From: Xaviernesmea rhizosphaerae
Lineage (GTDB): Bacteria > Pseudomonadota > Alphaproteobacteria > Rhizobiales > Rhizobiaceae
Assembly: GCF_001938945.1 (NCBI RefSeq)
Contig: NZ_MKIO01000031.1
Location: 124,001-188,000 of the forward strand
Length of the DNA: 64,000 nt
Direction of reading: 5' to 3'
Shown: piece by piece, positions 32,581-41,117 of the stretch
Position numbering within the stretch: position 1 is the stretch's first letter
How the letters are laid out: every line of letters begins with the position of its first letter
Translations under genes and position numbers: made by a program
Notes under the pieces: model-generated
Databases searched by the model: none
Told to the model about the DNA's origin: nothing
The model's input: the letters and a program-made list of their open reading frames with translations, nothing else

Positions 32581-34122
32581 TTATTCGCCGTGCCGGCTGC
32601 GGCCGGAGGCGTAAAGCATGATGTCTTCCTGCGATGTCTCGCGCGTGGAAAGCGTGGCGGTGATGCGGCCCTCGTGGAACACGGCGACGCGGTCCGACAG
32701 GCCGAGGATCTCGGGCAGTTCCGAGCTGATCAGCACGATGCCGATGCCGCGCGCGGCCAGTTCGTCCATGATCTGGTAGATCGCGAATTTCGCGCCGACA
32801 TCGATGCCGCGCGTCGGCTCGTCGAAGAACATGATCTTGGGCTCGCGAAACAGCCATTTGCCGATGATGATCTTCTGCTGGTTGCCGCCCGACAGAAGCC
32901 GCACGGGCTGGCCGAGCGACGGCGTCTTGATGCTGAGCAGATCGACATAGCGCTGGCTGGCGGCGCGGTGGCGCTCGCGGTCGATCACGCCGGCGCCGCT
33001 GGCCACGGCTTCCATATTGGCCATCATCAGATTGGCATCAACAGGCATCTTCACCGCCAGGCCCTGGCCCTTGCGGTCTTCCGAGAGATAGGCGATGCCC
33101 GCCTCGATCGCCGAGCGGGGATCGGAAATGGACAGCGTCCGCCCGTCGAGCGTGATGGTGCCGGCATCGAATGGATCGGCGCCGAAGATGGCGCGCGCCA
33201 CCTCGGTGCGACCTGCCCCCATCAGCCCGGCAAAGCCGAGGATCTCGCCGCGGCGGATCTCGAAGCTGATGTCGGAAAACACGCCGTGGCGCGTGAGGCC
33301 GGAGACGGAGAAGAGCACGTCGCGGGTCGGCTGGCGCGTCGGCGCGGGAAACTTCTCTTCCAGCGGGCGGCCGACCATGCGGGCGACGATGGTATCGACG
33401 GTGATGGCGGAAAAATCGTCGGTCGAGATATAACGCCCGTCGCGCAGGATCGTGACGCGGTCGACGATCTCGGCCATCTCGTCCAGCCGGTGGGAGATAT
33501 AGACGATGCCGGTGCCTGCGGCCTTGAGATCCCGGATCACGCGGAAGAGCAGCTGCGCTTCCTGCTCGGTCAGCGAGGAGGTCGGCTCGTCCATGATCAG
33601 CACGGAGGCATCGAGCGACAGCGCCTTGGCGATCTCGACCATTTGGCACTGGGCAACGGACAGCGTGCGCACTTGGGCATGCGGGTCGATATCGACACCG
33701 AGCCGGTCGAGACAGCGCTTGGCGTCGGCAAAGAGCTTGCGGCGGTCGATCAGGAAGCCCCGGCGCGGCTCGCGCGCCAGATAGATGTTTTCCGCCACGC
33801 TGAGATGCGGCACCAGGTTCAGCTCCTGGTGGATGATGGCGATGCCGGCCGCCTCGGACTGGAGCGTCGAGGTGAAATGCACGGTCTGACCCTTGTAGAC
33901 GATCTCGCCGGCATCGCGCTGATAGACGCCGCTGATGATCTTCATCAGGGTGGACTTGCCCGCGCCGTTCTCGCCGCAGACCGCATGCACCTCGCCGGCG
34001 CGCAGATCGAAGCTGACGCCCTGCAAGGCCTTGACGCCCGGGAACTCCTTGGCGACGCCCTCAAGGCTCAGCAGCAGACGCGCGGGCTCAGGCTCGCCAA
34101 CGGCAAGCGGCAGTCTTCCCAT
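32581..34122 (-). CDS. Sugar ABC transporter ATPase (RbsA-type), fucose operon
   Basis: 513 residues with two ABC domains: Walker A GENGAGKST (about 50-58), signature LSVAQCQMVEI, Walker B VLIMDEPTSSL; second domain GLMGAGRTE, LSGGNQQK, MFFDEPTRGIDVGAK. First gene of the leftward fucose operon. GGAGG lies about eight bases before ATG 34122. Control region with the divergent GntR gene upstream. Confidence 0.93.
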   Translation of the reverse strand: MGRLPLAVGEPEPARLLLSLEGVAKEFPGVKALQGVSFDLRAGEVHAVCGENGAGKSTLMKIISGVYQRDAGEIVYKGQTVHFTSTLQSEAAGIAIIHQELNLVPHLSVAENIYLAREPRRGFLIDRRKLFADAKRCLDRLGVDIDPHAQVRTLSVAQCQMVEIAKALSLDASVLIMDEPTSSLTEQEAQLLFRVIRDLKAAGTGIVYISHRLDEMAEIVDRVTILRDGRYISTDDFSAITVDTIVARMVGRPLEEKFPAPTRQPTRDVLFSVSGLTRHGVFSDISFEIRRGEILGFAGLMGAGRTEVARAIFGADPFDAGTITLDGRTLSISDPRSAIEAGIAYLSEDRKGQGLAVKMPVDANLMMANMEAVASGAGVIDRERHRAASQRYVDLLSIKTPSLGQPVRLLSGGNQQKIIIGKWLFREPKIMFFDEPTRGIDVGAKFAIYQIMDELAARGIGIVLISSELPEILGLSDRVAVFHEGRITATLSTRETSQEDIMLYASGRSRHGE

Positions 34123-34218
34123 GACGATGTCCTCCCTGGCGGCGCACGGCCCTCCAAGACCGTCGCATGCCTCTTCCTAAAGCGAGGCCCGCGTTTTGGT
34201 CAAGCCAATTTTTAAGAT

Positions 34219-34237
34219 TATCTTGCTTAGGCAGATA
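34219..34237. promoter_or_regulatory. Candidate operator between fucose operon and GntR gene
   Basis: TATCT and AGATA are separated by nine bases within AT-rich DNA in the 169-bp divergent region. The symmetry and position suit an FCD-type GntR regulator, but the sequence is not a recognised consensus. Confidence 0.35.
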
Positions 34238-34291
34238 TTTTCGGGATTAATGCCCTAAAGAAACGACCTCATTTCATATTGGCCTGACCAG

Positions 34292-34963
34292 ATGACCGAC
34301 ACCCGCCGCCTCTACCAGCAAATCGCCGATCAGGTGCGCCAGCTCATGCAGAATGGGCAATATCCGCCGGGCGCGCGGCTGCCGGCCGAGCGCGAACTGG
34401 CGCAGCAGCTCGGCGTTTCGCGGCCCTCGCTGCGCGAGGCGCTGATCGCGCTGGAAATCGACGGGTCGATCGAGATCCGCATGGGTTCGGGTATCTATGC
34501 GACCAGCCCTTCCCGGCCGCTGCCGGCCAACCGGTCGCTCGGCGAAAGCCCGATGGAGCTGATGCAGGCGCGCGCGGTGATCGAGGGGGCGGTGATCGTC
34601 CAGGCGGCCGCCGCCGTCACGCCGGAGGCTTTGTCCGGGCTCACGGATATTCTGGTCGCGATGCGCCGCGAGATCGACGAGGGGCGCAAGCCGATGGAGC
34701 AGGACCGGCAATTTCACCTGGCCATTGCCGATTGCGCCGGCAATGCGGTGCTGGGCGCCGTGGTGGCCCAGCTGTTCGACGAGCGCCACAGCCCGATGTC
34801 GGACCGCATGCGCGGCCGCTTCGAAACGCCGGAGACCTGGCGCGCGGCGCTGAACGAGCATGAGGCGATCCTGGCCTGCCTGGATGCCCGCAATCCGCTC
34901 GGCGCGCAGGCGGCCATGCACGCCCATCTCACCGCCTCCGGGCGGCGCTGGCTGGAAAGCTGA
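34292..34963 (+). CDS. GntR-family regulator, FadR/FCD subfamily
   Basis: 223 residues: winged helix (LYQQIADQVRQLMQNGQYPP, LPAERELAQQLGVSRPSLRE, about 7-60) and an all-helical FCD ligand domain with the metal-site residues spread over MQARAVIEG, DRQFHLAIA (His) and HEAILACLDA. Divergent from the fucose operon, so it probably senses a fucose-pathway acid such as fuconate or its ketodeoxy derivative. Effector and sites are inference. Confidence 0.88.
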   Translation: MTDTRRLYQQIADQVRQLMQNGQYPPGARLPAERELAQQLGVSRPSLREALIALEIDGSIEIRMGSGIYATSPSRPLPANRSLGESPMELMQARAVIEGAVIVQAAAAVTPEALSGLTDILVAMRREIDEGRKPMEQDRQFHLAIADCAGNAVLGAVVAQLFDERHSPMSDRMRGRFETPETWRAALNEHEAILACLDARNPLGAQAAMHAHLTASGRRWLES

Positions 34964-35162
34964 GAGTGGGCGTCCGGTCGGCCGCCTTTTGGTCGACCGC
35001 TTCCGTGGGCATCCTGTCATGCCGGCGGCCTGACAGTCTGTTCAAGACTTGCTGTTGGTGTGACGAAAATGGTGATTTCGAGAACCGGAGCGCTGAGCAC
35101 CGGAAGCGCAGACATTGCCATTTGCAGGTGGCCAACGGCGATTATGGGACAGACTGTGAGCG

Positions 35163-36977
35163 TCAGAACTCTTCCCAATTGTCCTGCGCAACGGCTGCGG
35201 CACTTGCGGCCGCGCGGCGCGGCGCGGCGGCGCGCATCGGCGCGGGGCGCGCCTTGACCGACGCGGCGGTTGCCGCCATGCGCACAGGCGCCGGCGCGCG
35301 TGGCGCAGGTTGGGCCGGGGCCGCGGCAGGCGCAGCCTCACCCAGGCGGAACTGCGCGAGTAGGGCAAAGAGCGCCTCGGCCTGCTGCGCCAGGCTGTGG
35401 CTTGCGGCCGTCTGCTCCTCGACCATGGCCGCATTCTTCTGCGTGCTCTGATCGACCGTGTTGACCGACTGGTTGATGTTTCCAAGCGCAAGGCTCTGCT
35501 CCCGCATCGCCTTGACGATCGCATCTACATCGCCGCGAATCTCGCCGACCGAGCCGGAAATCTCCTGCAGCGCCAGGCCCGCCTTGCTGACCAGCGCCAC
35601 GCCATTGGCCACATGCGCGCTCGATGCCGAGATCAGCGCCTTGATTTCCTTGGCGGCCGTGGCCGAGCGCTGAGCGAGTTCGCGCACCTCCTGCGCCACC
35701 ACGGCAAATCCCTTGCCGGCCTCGCCTGCGCGTGCGGCTTCCACGCCGGCATTGAGCGCCAGCAGATTGGTCTGGAAGGCGATCTGGTCGATGACGCCGA
35801 TGATGTTGGAAATCTCGCGCGCGGAGGTTTCGATCTGGTCCATGGCGTCGATCGCCTCGCGCACCGTCTCGCCGGAGCGTTCGGCATGCGCCGTGGTGCG
35901 CGCCACCAGCGTGCCGGCCCCTTCGGCCCGCCGGCTGGAATCGGCGACCACCGTGGTGATCTCTTCCAGCGCCGCCGCCGTTTCCTCGACGGAGGCCGCC
36001 TGCTGCTCGGTACGGCGGGCAAGATCGTCGGCCGAATGGCGGATCTCGTTCGAGTTGCCGGAGATGACCTGCGCATTGTCGGCAACGGTCAGCATCGCGG
36101 CCTTCAGGCGCTCGCTGGCCGCGTTGAAGTCCGTGCGCAGCTTTTCCAGCTCGGGGATGAAGGCCGTGTCGATCCGCCCGTTGAGATCGCCAGCGGCCAG
36201 CTCGTGCAGAGAGGCGCTCAGCCGCTCGACATTGTTGACCCGGCAGCTGACATCCGTGGCGAATTTCACCACCTTGACGATCCGGCCCTCGGGGTCGAAC
36301 ACGGGATTGTAGGAGGCCTGGATATGAACCGTGCGCCCGCCCTTGCCGATCCGCCTGAATTCGGAGGCGATGTACTCGCCCGCCATCAGCTTCGCCCAGA
36401 ACTGCTTGTAATCCTCCGAGGCGGCATAAGACGGTTCGAGGAACATGCGGTGATGGCGCCCGACGACCTCGGATCGCTCGTAGCCCATGGTCTTCAGGAA
36501 GTTGTCGTTGATATCGACAACCGTGCCGTCGAGAGCGAATTCGATGACCGCCTGCGCCCGGCTGATCGCCGCAACGCTGGCGCGGCTGTCGATCGCCGTC
36601 AGGGTGGCAGCGGTCACGTCATTGGCGACCTTGACGATCTTGACGACCTTGCCGCCGGCACCTTTGATGGGATTGTAGTTGCCGCGAATATAGATCTCGC
36701 GCCCGCCCTTGCCGATGCGCCGGAACTGGTCGCAGTCGAACTGGCCGCCGCGCAGCTTGGCCCAGAATTCGGCATAGGCGGGGGAGGCCGCATAGGACGG
36801 GTCCAGAAACATCCTGTGATGCTGGCCGACGATCTCGGCCGGCGTATAGCCCATCAGGGAACAGAAATTGGCGTTGGCCTTGAGGATGGTGCCATCGGCA
36901 TCGAACTCGATGATCGCCATCGACAAGTCGAGCGCCGCCATCATGTGATCGGCGCCGGAGGAGAAGAGACTGCGCAA
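35163..36977 (-). CDS. Soluble methyl-accepting chemotaxis protein with two PAS domains
   Basis: 604 residues without membrane segments or signal peptide. PAS 1 covers about 14-125 and PAS 2 about 136-247; both have the motif FRRIGKGGR followed by a YNP segment. A coiled linker leads to the MCP signalling domain with the conserved tip IIGVIDQIAFQTNLLALNAG and EAARAGEAGKGFAVVAQEVR. The C-terminus is an Ala/Pro-rich tether ending in NWEEF, close to the NWETF pentapeptide that docks CheR and CheB. It resembles cytosolic Aer2/McpS-like or BdlA-type receptors for redox or heme-borne signals. No conserved ligand residues can be asserted. No che genes nearby. Confidence 0.93.
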   Translation of the reverse strand: MRSLFSSGADHMMAALDLSMAIIEFDADGTILKANANFCSLMGYTPAEIVGQHHRMFLDPSYAASPAYAEFWAKLRGGQFDCDQFRRIGKGGREIYIRGNYNPIKGAGGKVVKIVKVANDVTAATLTAIDSRASVAAISRAQAVIEFALDGTVVDINDNFLKTMGYERSEVVGRHHRMFLEPSYAASEDYKQFWAKLMAGEYIASEFRRIGKGGRTVHIQASYNPVFDPEGRIVKVVKFATDVSCRVNNVERLSASLHELAAGDLNGRIDTAFIPELEKLRTDFNAASERLKAAMLTVADNAQVISGNSNEIRHSADDLARRTEQQAASVEETAAALEEITTVVADSSRRAEGAGTLVARTTAHAERSGETVREAIDAMDQIETSAREISNIIGVIDQIAFQTNLLALNAGVEAARAGEAGKGFAVVAQEVRELAQRSATAAKEIKALISASSAHVANGVALVSKAGLALQEISGSVGEIRGDVDAIVKAMREQSLALGNINQSVNTVDQSTQKNAAMVEEQTAASHSLAQQAEALFALLAQFRLGEAAPAAAPAQPAPRAPAPVRMAATAASVKARPAPMRAAAPRRAAASAAAVAQDNWEEF

Positions 36978-37408
36978 GGAGACCTCCCGGAATCAAGACG
37001 CGCAAGCGCCGCAGCAGCGGACGATCAAAAGCATCTTCTTGAACGATGACTGCCGCCGCATTTCCCACCAATGCCGATCGTCAGCCCTGGTCACTTTATG
37101 TAAGCCAAGGGTTTAAGGACGGGTGAAAGCGCGCCCCGGAAATTGACCAGTTTATTGATATTTCTGCGATTATTTGAAGTTCACTTATATAGCATCGAGG
37201 AAATCGCGCGCCTGCGGCCGGTCGAGGCAGGGTCGTAAAACCTGTGAACGGAGAGTTCGGGCGCATATACGCGCACGGCCTTTTCCCGGCGCCGTCCGAC
37301 GGAGCAAAATAATCTACAAAATGACTAGGCAATGGCGCAGCGTCCCTGTGCACCGGGCGGGGCCGCTGGCATCATCGGCCGGTCGACCACAGCTCCGGAA
37401 CGCCTGCC
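36978..37408. other. 431-bp divergent intergenic region
   Basis: Between the chemoreceptor gene and the hydrolase gene. It contains AT-rich DNA at 37135-37200 that probably holds the promoters, but no clear operator, repeat or hairpin was identified. Confidence 0.4.
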
Positions 37409-38074
37409 ATGTCGCTCTCTGCCATGTCACCTTCTGCCACGCCCCTGTGTCCGCTCTCATCCGAGACCCTGATCCTTCCCGGCCTGTTCGGCTCTGCGCC
37501 CGAGCACTGGCAACGCCAGTGGGCGCGCGACCGGCCGGCAAGCCGCGTGGTGGAGCAGGCGGATTGGGACCACCCGCAGCGCGACGCCTGGCTGTCACGC
37601 CTGGAAGGTGCGATCGCGGCGGCCGGCGAGGTCTGGCTGGTGGCGCACAGCCTCGGCTGCCTCCTGGCCGCGGCGCTCGCCGAGCGGCCGCTGGCGGCAA
37701 AGGTGTCCGGCGCGCTCCTGGTCGCACCCTGCGATCTGGCGGTGGCAGAAGAGCGACATCCCGGCGCGATCGATTTCGGCGCCATGCCCGCACGCGCCTT
37801 GCCCTTTCCCTCGCTCGTCGTGGGCAGTCTCGATGATCCCTATATGTCGGCGGACCGGCTGCAGGAGACGGCGGATGGCTGGGGCAGCGGCTTGGTCGTG
37901 CTCGGGAAGGCCGGCCACATCAACATTGACAGCGGCTATGGCCGCTGGCCGGGCGGCTATGCCCTGCTCGACCGGCTGCGCGGCGCGCAGACGCAGAACC
38001 AGGCCCGTCGCCACCTGCCGCCACGGGCAAACATCGCGTCCTGGAGCGCTGCCGCGCCATTAGGGCGGGACTAA
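37409..38074 (+). CDS. RBBP9/YdeN-family serine hydrolase
   Basis: 221-residue alpha/beta hydrolase. LILPGLFGSAPEHWQRQWAR near the start, nucleophile Ser in VAHSLGC (about 78-84), acid Asp in SLDDPYM and catalytic His in KAGHINIDSGYG are the family pattern. The physiological substrate of this family is mostly unknown. ATG 37409 and 37424 are both possible starts, as the first 18 residues are not conserved. The last 30 residues are extra and low in structure. Stands alone, convergent with the XRE-cupin gene. Confidence 0.85.
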   Translation: MSLSAMSPSATPLCPLSSETLILPGLFGSAPEHWQRQWARDRPASRVVEQADWDHPQRDAWLSRLEGAIAAAGEVWLVAHSLGCLLAAALAERPLAAKVSGALLVAPCDLAVAEERHPGAIDFGAMPARALPFPSLVVGSLDDPYMSADRLQETADGWGSGLVVLGKAGHINIDSGYGRWPGGYALLDRLRGAQTQNQARRHLPPRANIASWSAAAPLGRD

Positions 38075-38217
38075 ACAGGCGCCGATCATGGACACCTGCT
38101 CTTGAAGCACAGCAAGCGAATCCAAGTGTTCGCGGCGCGCTTTGGCTTCGCGCTGTTTCATGGGTCTTTTCAGAAGTCCGAAATGTCGGTCTGTCTCCTT
38201 CGGTCCGATCGCGCCAA

Positions 38218-38865
38218 TCAGGCGAGCCCGGTTTCCGTCAGCGGCGCGCCGACGCGCGAACAGATCCAGAGGATCTGCGCGCTCGCCTCCGAGGCCGAGA
38301 CCAGCGCGTGACCCATGGTGCTGTCGAAGTAGCAGCTGTCGCCCGCATTCAGCACCGTCGGCGCATAATGCTCGGTGTGGAGGACCACCTGGCCCGAGAG
38401 CACATAGAAGAACTCCTCGCCATTGTGCCGCACCAGGCTCGGAAAATCCGAAAGCGTGCCGGCCGTCACCGTCGTCAACAGCGGAATGAACTGCTTGCCG
38501 GAGAGCTCCGCGGCCAGCATTTCATAGGAATATTGCTCGGTGCTGCGCACGATTCCCTGGCCGGCGCGCGTGACCGTGCGCCGTCCGCCGACATCATGCG
38601 AGGCCGCGCCGGTGAAGAGGTCCGCCACATCGATGCGCAGGCCCTGGGCCACGCGCAGGATCGTGTCATAGGTCGGCGACATCTGGCCGTTCTCGATCTT
38701 GGAGAGGGTCGAGGAGGCGAGGCTGCAGCGATCGGCCAGTTCCTGCAGCGTCAGCCCGGCCGAACGGCGCAGCCGGCGCAGGATCGCGGCAATCGGTTCG
38801 CCGGCGGGCGGAGGCGGCATGTCGATGGTGGCGGATTTCTTGGCCGGCTTTCCGGATGCGGACAT
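38218..38865 (-). CDS. XRE-family regulator with C-terminal cupin domain
   Basis: 215 residues. Helix-turn-helix at about 25-78 (LRRSAGLTLQELADRCSLAS, STLSKIENGQMSP) and a cupin at about 140-210 (HNGEEFFYVLSGQVVLHTEH, LNAGDSCYFDSTMGH). Such regulators sense small metabolites and control neighbouring transport and amino-acid or amide catabolism. It is divergent from the Dpp-type importer and HyuAB genes. Its own ribosome site lies within a palindrome, suggesting autoregulation. Confidence 0.9.
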   Translation of the reverse strand: MSASGKPAKKSATIDMPPPPAGEPIAAILRRLRRSAGLTLQELADRCSLASSTLSKIENGQMSPTYDTILRVAQGLRIDVADLFTGAASHDVGGRRTVTRAGQGIVRSTEQYSYEMLAAELSGKQFIPLLTTVTAGTLSDFPSLVRHNGEEFFYVLSGQVVLHTEHYAPTVLNAGDSCYFDSTMGHALVSASEASAQILWICSRVGAPLTETGLA

Positions 38866-39223
38866 GATCTTTCCTTTAGGAAATACGACCCCGTGACAGG
38901 GCGCTGCAACAGTTCGACCTCAGGCGCCTGGATCCCTGCGGAACCGCGTCGCCTGCGGCGTCCCCGCCGCCACAACAGGGGGAATCCTTTTGGAATACGG
39001 GCAATATCCGGCAACATACAACCCCTATCTTCAGCGATGCGTCGGGTGCTGACACAGCGGAGCTTATTCCTGTCCTTTTGCTTCGGCAAGTTTTCGTCGT
39101 ATAGGAAATATTTTTCTTGACTGTAAAGGCCATTAGGGGAAGTCTCCCTGCGACACCGTCGTCGATCCCAAGCGGGGACGGGTCGGGCCGCGACAAGACG
39201 GCTTCCAATCAAGAGGGGTTCCG
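38866..39223. promoter_or_regulatory. Divergent control region, XRE-cupin gene / peptide-type importer
   Basis: 358 bp. TTTCCTTTAGGAAA (38870-38883) abuts the XRE gene start and includes its Shine-Dalgarno. TCGTATAGGAAATATTTTTC (39096-39115) lies in front of a TTGACT (39117-39122) that could be the -35 of the importer operon. Both blocks share GTCGTAT next to a GGAAA-type dyad, on opposite strands, so both may be sites for the XRE-cupin protein. Tentative. Confidence 0.4.
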
Positions 39224-40825
39224 ATGAACATCAAGGCAGGTTTCATGGCTTCGGCCATGCTGTTGGCGCAGCCTTTCCTTCTGGGTGCCGCCGCCCATGC
39301 CGAGCGCGTGCTCCGGCTGGACGAGGCCCCGATCGGCGAGATCGATCCGGCCAAGGCCACCGATTATGCCGATACCGTGCTCGCCACCAACATCTATGAC
39401 ACGCTGGTCTATCCCAAGGCCGGCGGCCCCGGCGTCGAGCCGCTGCTGGCGACCGAATGGAGCATCGACGGCACGAGCTATACGTTCAAGCTGCGCGACG
39501 GGGTCAAGTTCCACTCCGGCAACGCGCTGACGGCCGACGACGTCGTCTTCTCGCTCAACCGCATGGTGGCCATGGGCCAGGGCTTTTCCAGCCTGTTCGC
39601 CGGCCGCGTCGCCAAGGCGGAGGCGGTCGATCCGCTGACGGTCAAGTTCACGCTGAGCGAACCCTATGCGCCGTTCCTGGCGGCCCTGGTGCGCCTGCCG
39701 ATCGTCGATTCAAAGCTGGTGATGCAGAACAAGGCGGATGGCAAGCACGGCGAATTCGGCGATTACGGCGAAGCCTTCCTCTCCGCCCATGATGCCGGCT
39801 CCGGCGCCTACAAGGTGGACAGCCAGAACCCGCAATCCGAAACGGTGATGGTGAAATTTGCAGGCTATTTCCTGCCCTTTGCCGAGAAGGCGCCGGATCG
39901 CGTGCGCTATCGCTACGGCATCGAGGCGCCGACCGTGCGCGCGCTGATGTCACGCGGCGAGCATGACATCGCCGATCTCTGGCTGCCGCCGGAAGTCATC
40001 CGCGCCGCCTCGGCCGAAAAGGGCATCAAGTTGGTGACCGAGGCCGGCGGCGCCACGGGCGAATATATCAAGCTCAACACCGCCCGCGCGCCGCTGGACG
40101 ACGTGCATTGCCGCCTGGCGCTGACCTATGCCTTCGACTATGCGACGACGCTGAAGATCCTCAAGATCAACGACAAATATGCCCAGGGCATCGCCATGAA
40201 GGGCCCGCTGCCGAGCGGCCTGACGGGCTATGACAAGGACCTGCCCGACTACAAGCAGGACATGGCCAAGGCCAAGGAAGAGCTGGCCAAGTGCAAATAT
40301 GATCCCAAGACCAGCCCGATCGACATTGCCTGGATCGCCGAAGTGCCGGCACGCGAGCGCGTGGCGCTGTTGATGCAGTCGAGCTTCTCCAAGCTCGGTT
40401 TCCCGGTCAAGGTCATCAAGACGCCTTGGGCGCTGGTCTCCGACCAGGTGACCAAGCCGGCCACCGCGCCGCATGCCGTGGAAATCGCGGTCGCCGCCGT
40501 CACGCCCGACCCCGACTCGCTGCTCTACAACATGTATTCCTCCAAGGTCCCGCCGACCTGGATGTCGGCCGAGCACCTGAAGGACGACAAGGTGGATGCG
40601 CTGCTGGAAGCCGGCCGCACGGAGACCGACCCGGCCAAGCGCGACGTGATCTACAAGGAGCTCAACAAGACGCTGCGGGATCTTGCGCCGGCGATCAACG
40701 CCTATGAGTTCACCGGGGTCTATACGGTGCGCAGTGCGATCACCGTGCCGAAGCTGGAAGACAAGTCGAAGCAGACGCTCGACAACTTCAACCTGGTCTT
40801 CCGCGACATCAGCGTGGCCGAATAA
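39224..40825 (+). CDS. ABC transporter periplasmic binding protein, family 5 (DppA-like)
   Basis: 533 residues; Sec signal with cleavage after AAHA near 26. Peptide/nickel-type fold: LYDTLVYPKAG region, LRDGVKFHSGNALTADDVVF (about 90-109), GAYKV, and the C-terminal lobe YNMYSSKVPPTWMSAEHLKD. Family members bind peptides, opines, amino-acid derivatives or sugars. With HyuAB and an LDH2-type reductase downstream, a lactam, hydantoin or modified amino acid is the best guess. Followed by a strong palindrome. Confidence 0.92.
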   Translation: MNIKAGFMASAMLLAQPFLLGAAAHAERVLRLDEAPIGEIDPAKATDYADTVLATNIYDTLVYPKAGGPGVEPLLATEWSIDGTSYTFKLRDGVKFHSGNALTADDVVFSLNRMVAMGQGFSSLFAGRVAKAEAVDPLTVKFTLSEPYAPFLAALVRLPIVDSKLVMQNKADGKHGEFGDYGEAFLSAHDAGSGAYKVDSQNPQSETVMVKFAGYFLPFAEKAPDRVRYRYGIEAPTVRALMSRGEHDIADLWLPPEVIRAASAEKGIKLVTEAGGATGEYIKLNTARAPLDDVHCRLALTYAFDYATTLKILKINDKYAQGIAMKGPLPSGLTGYDKDLPDYKQDMAKAKEELAKCKYDPKTSPIDIAWIAEVPARERVALLMQSSFSKLGFPVKVIKTPWALVSDQVTKPATAPHAVEIAVAAVTPDPDSLLYNMYSSKVPPTWMSAEHLKDDKVDALLEAGRTETDPAKRDVIYKELNKTLRDLAPAINAYEFTGVYTVRSAITVPKLEDKSKQTLDNFNLVFRDISVAE

Positions 40826-40834
40826 GCCCGCGCC

Positions 40835-40859
40835 TCCCGGCGCAGGTCCTGCGCCGGGA
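40835..40859 (+). terminator. Stem-loop after DppA-like gene
   Basis: TCCCGGCGCA and TGCGCCGGGA pair perfectly around GGTCC, ten bases after the stop. No T-run. Same arrangement as behind the other two sugar binding-protein genes; expected to stabilise the upstream message. A 292-bp gap follows before the permease gene. Confidence 0.7.
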
Positions 40860-41117
40860 CGGTGGCTCGCCTCGGCCGGGCACTTGGCGGGCGCGGAAAG
40901 CTGTTCCAAGAGATCGCGACGTGCCTTAGGGCCGCCCGGCCGGCGGCATCGACCGCGCGCGCATACGCCTGCTGCCCGCGCCCTGCCGGTCCGGCCCTTT
41001 GCCCGACGATCCGCCATCCCATCACCCCGCCTGCCCGCAGTCCGGGCATGCCCCTGAAACGACAAGGCGCGCACCGGCAAGAAGCCGGGCGAGCGCCCGG
41101 AGCCGGGGAAGACGCGC

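Noticed and set aside
31507..34215. A 902-codon open frame on the plus strand
   Set aside because: Mirror of the fucose importer genes on the other strand; no recognisable domain, low-complexity Asp/Gly/Arg/His content.
37135..37200. Promoter pairs such as TTGACC followed by GATTAT
   Set aside because: Spacing of 19 bp is outside the normal range and no better pair was seen, so no promoter was annotated.
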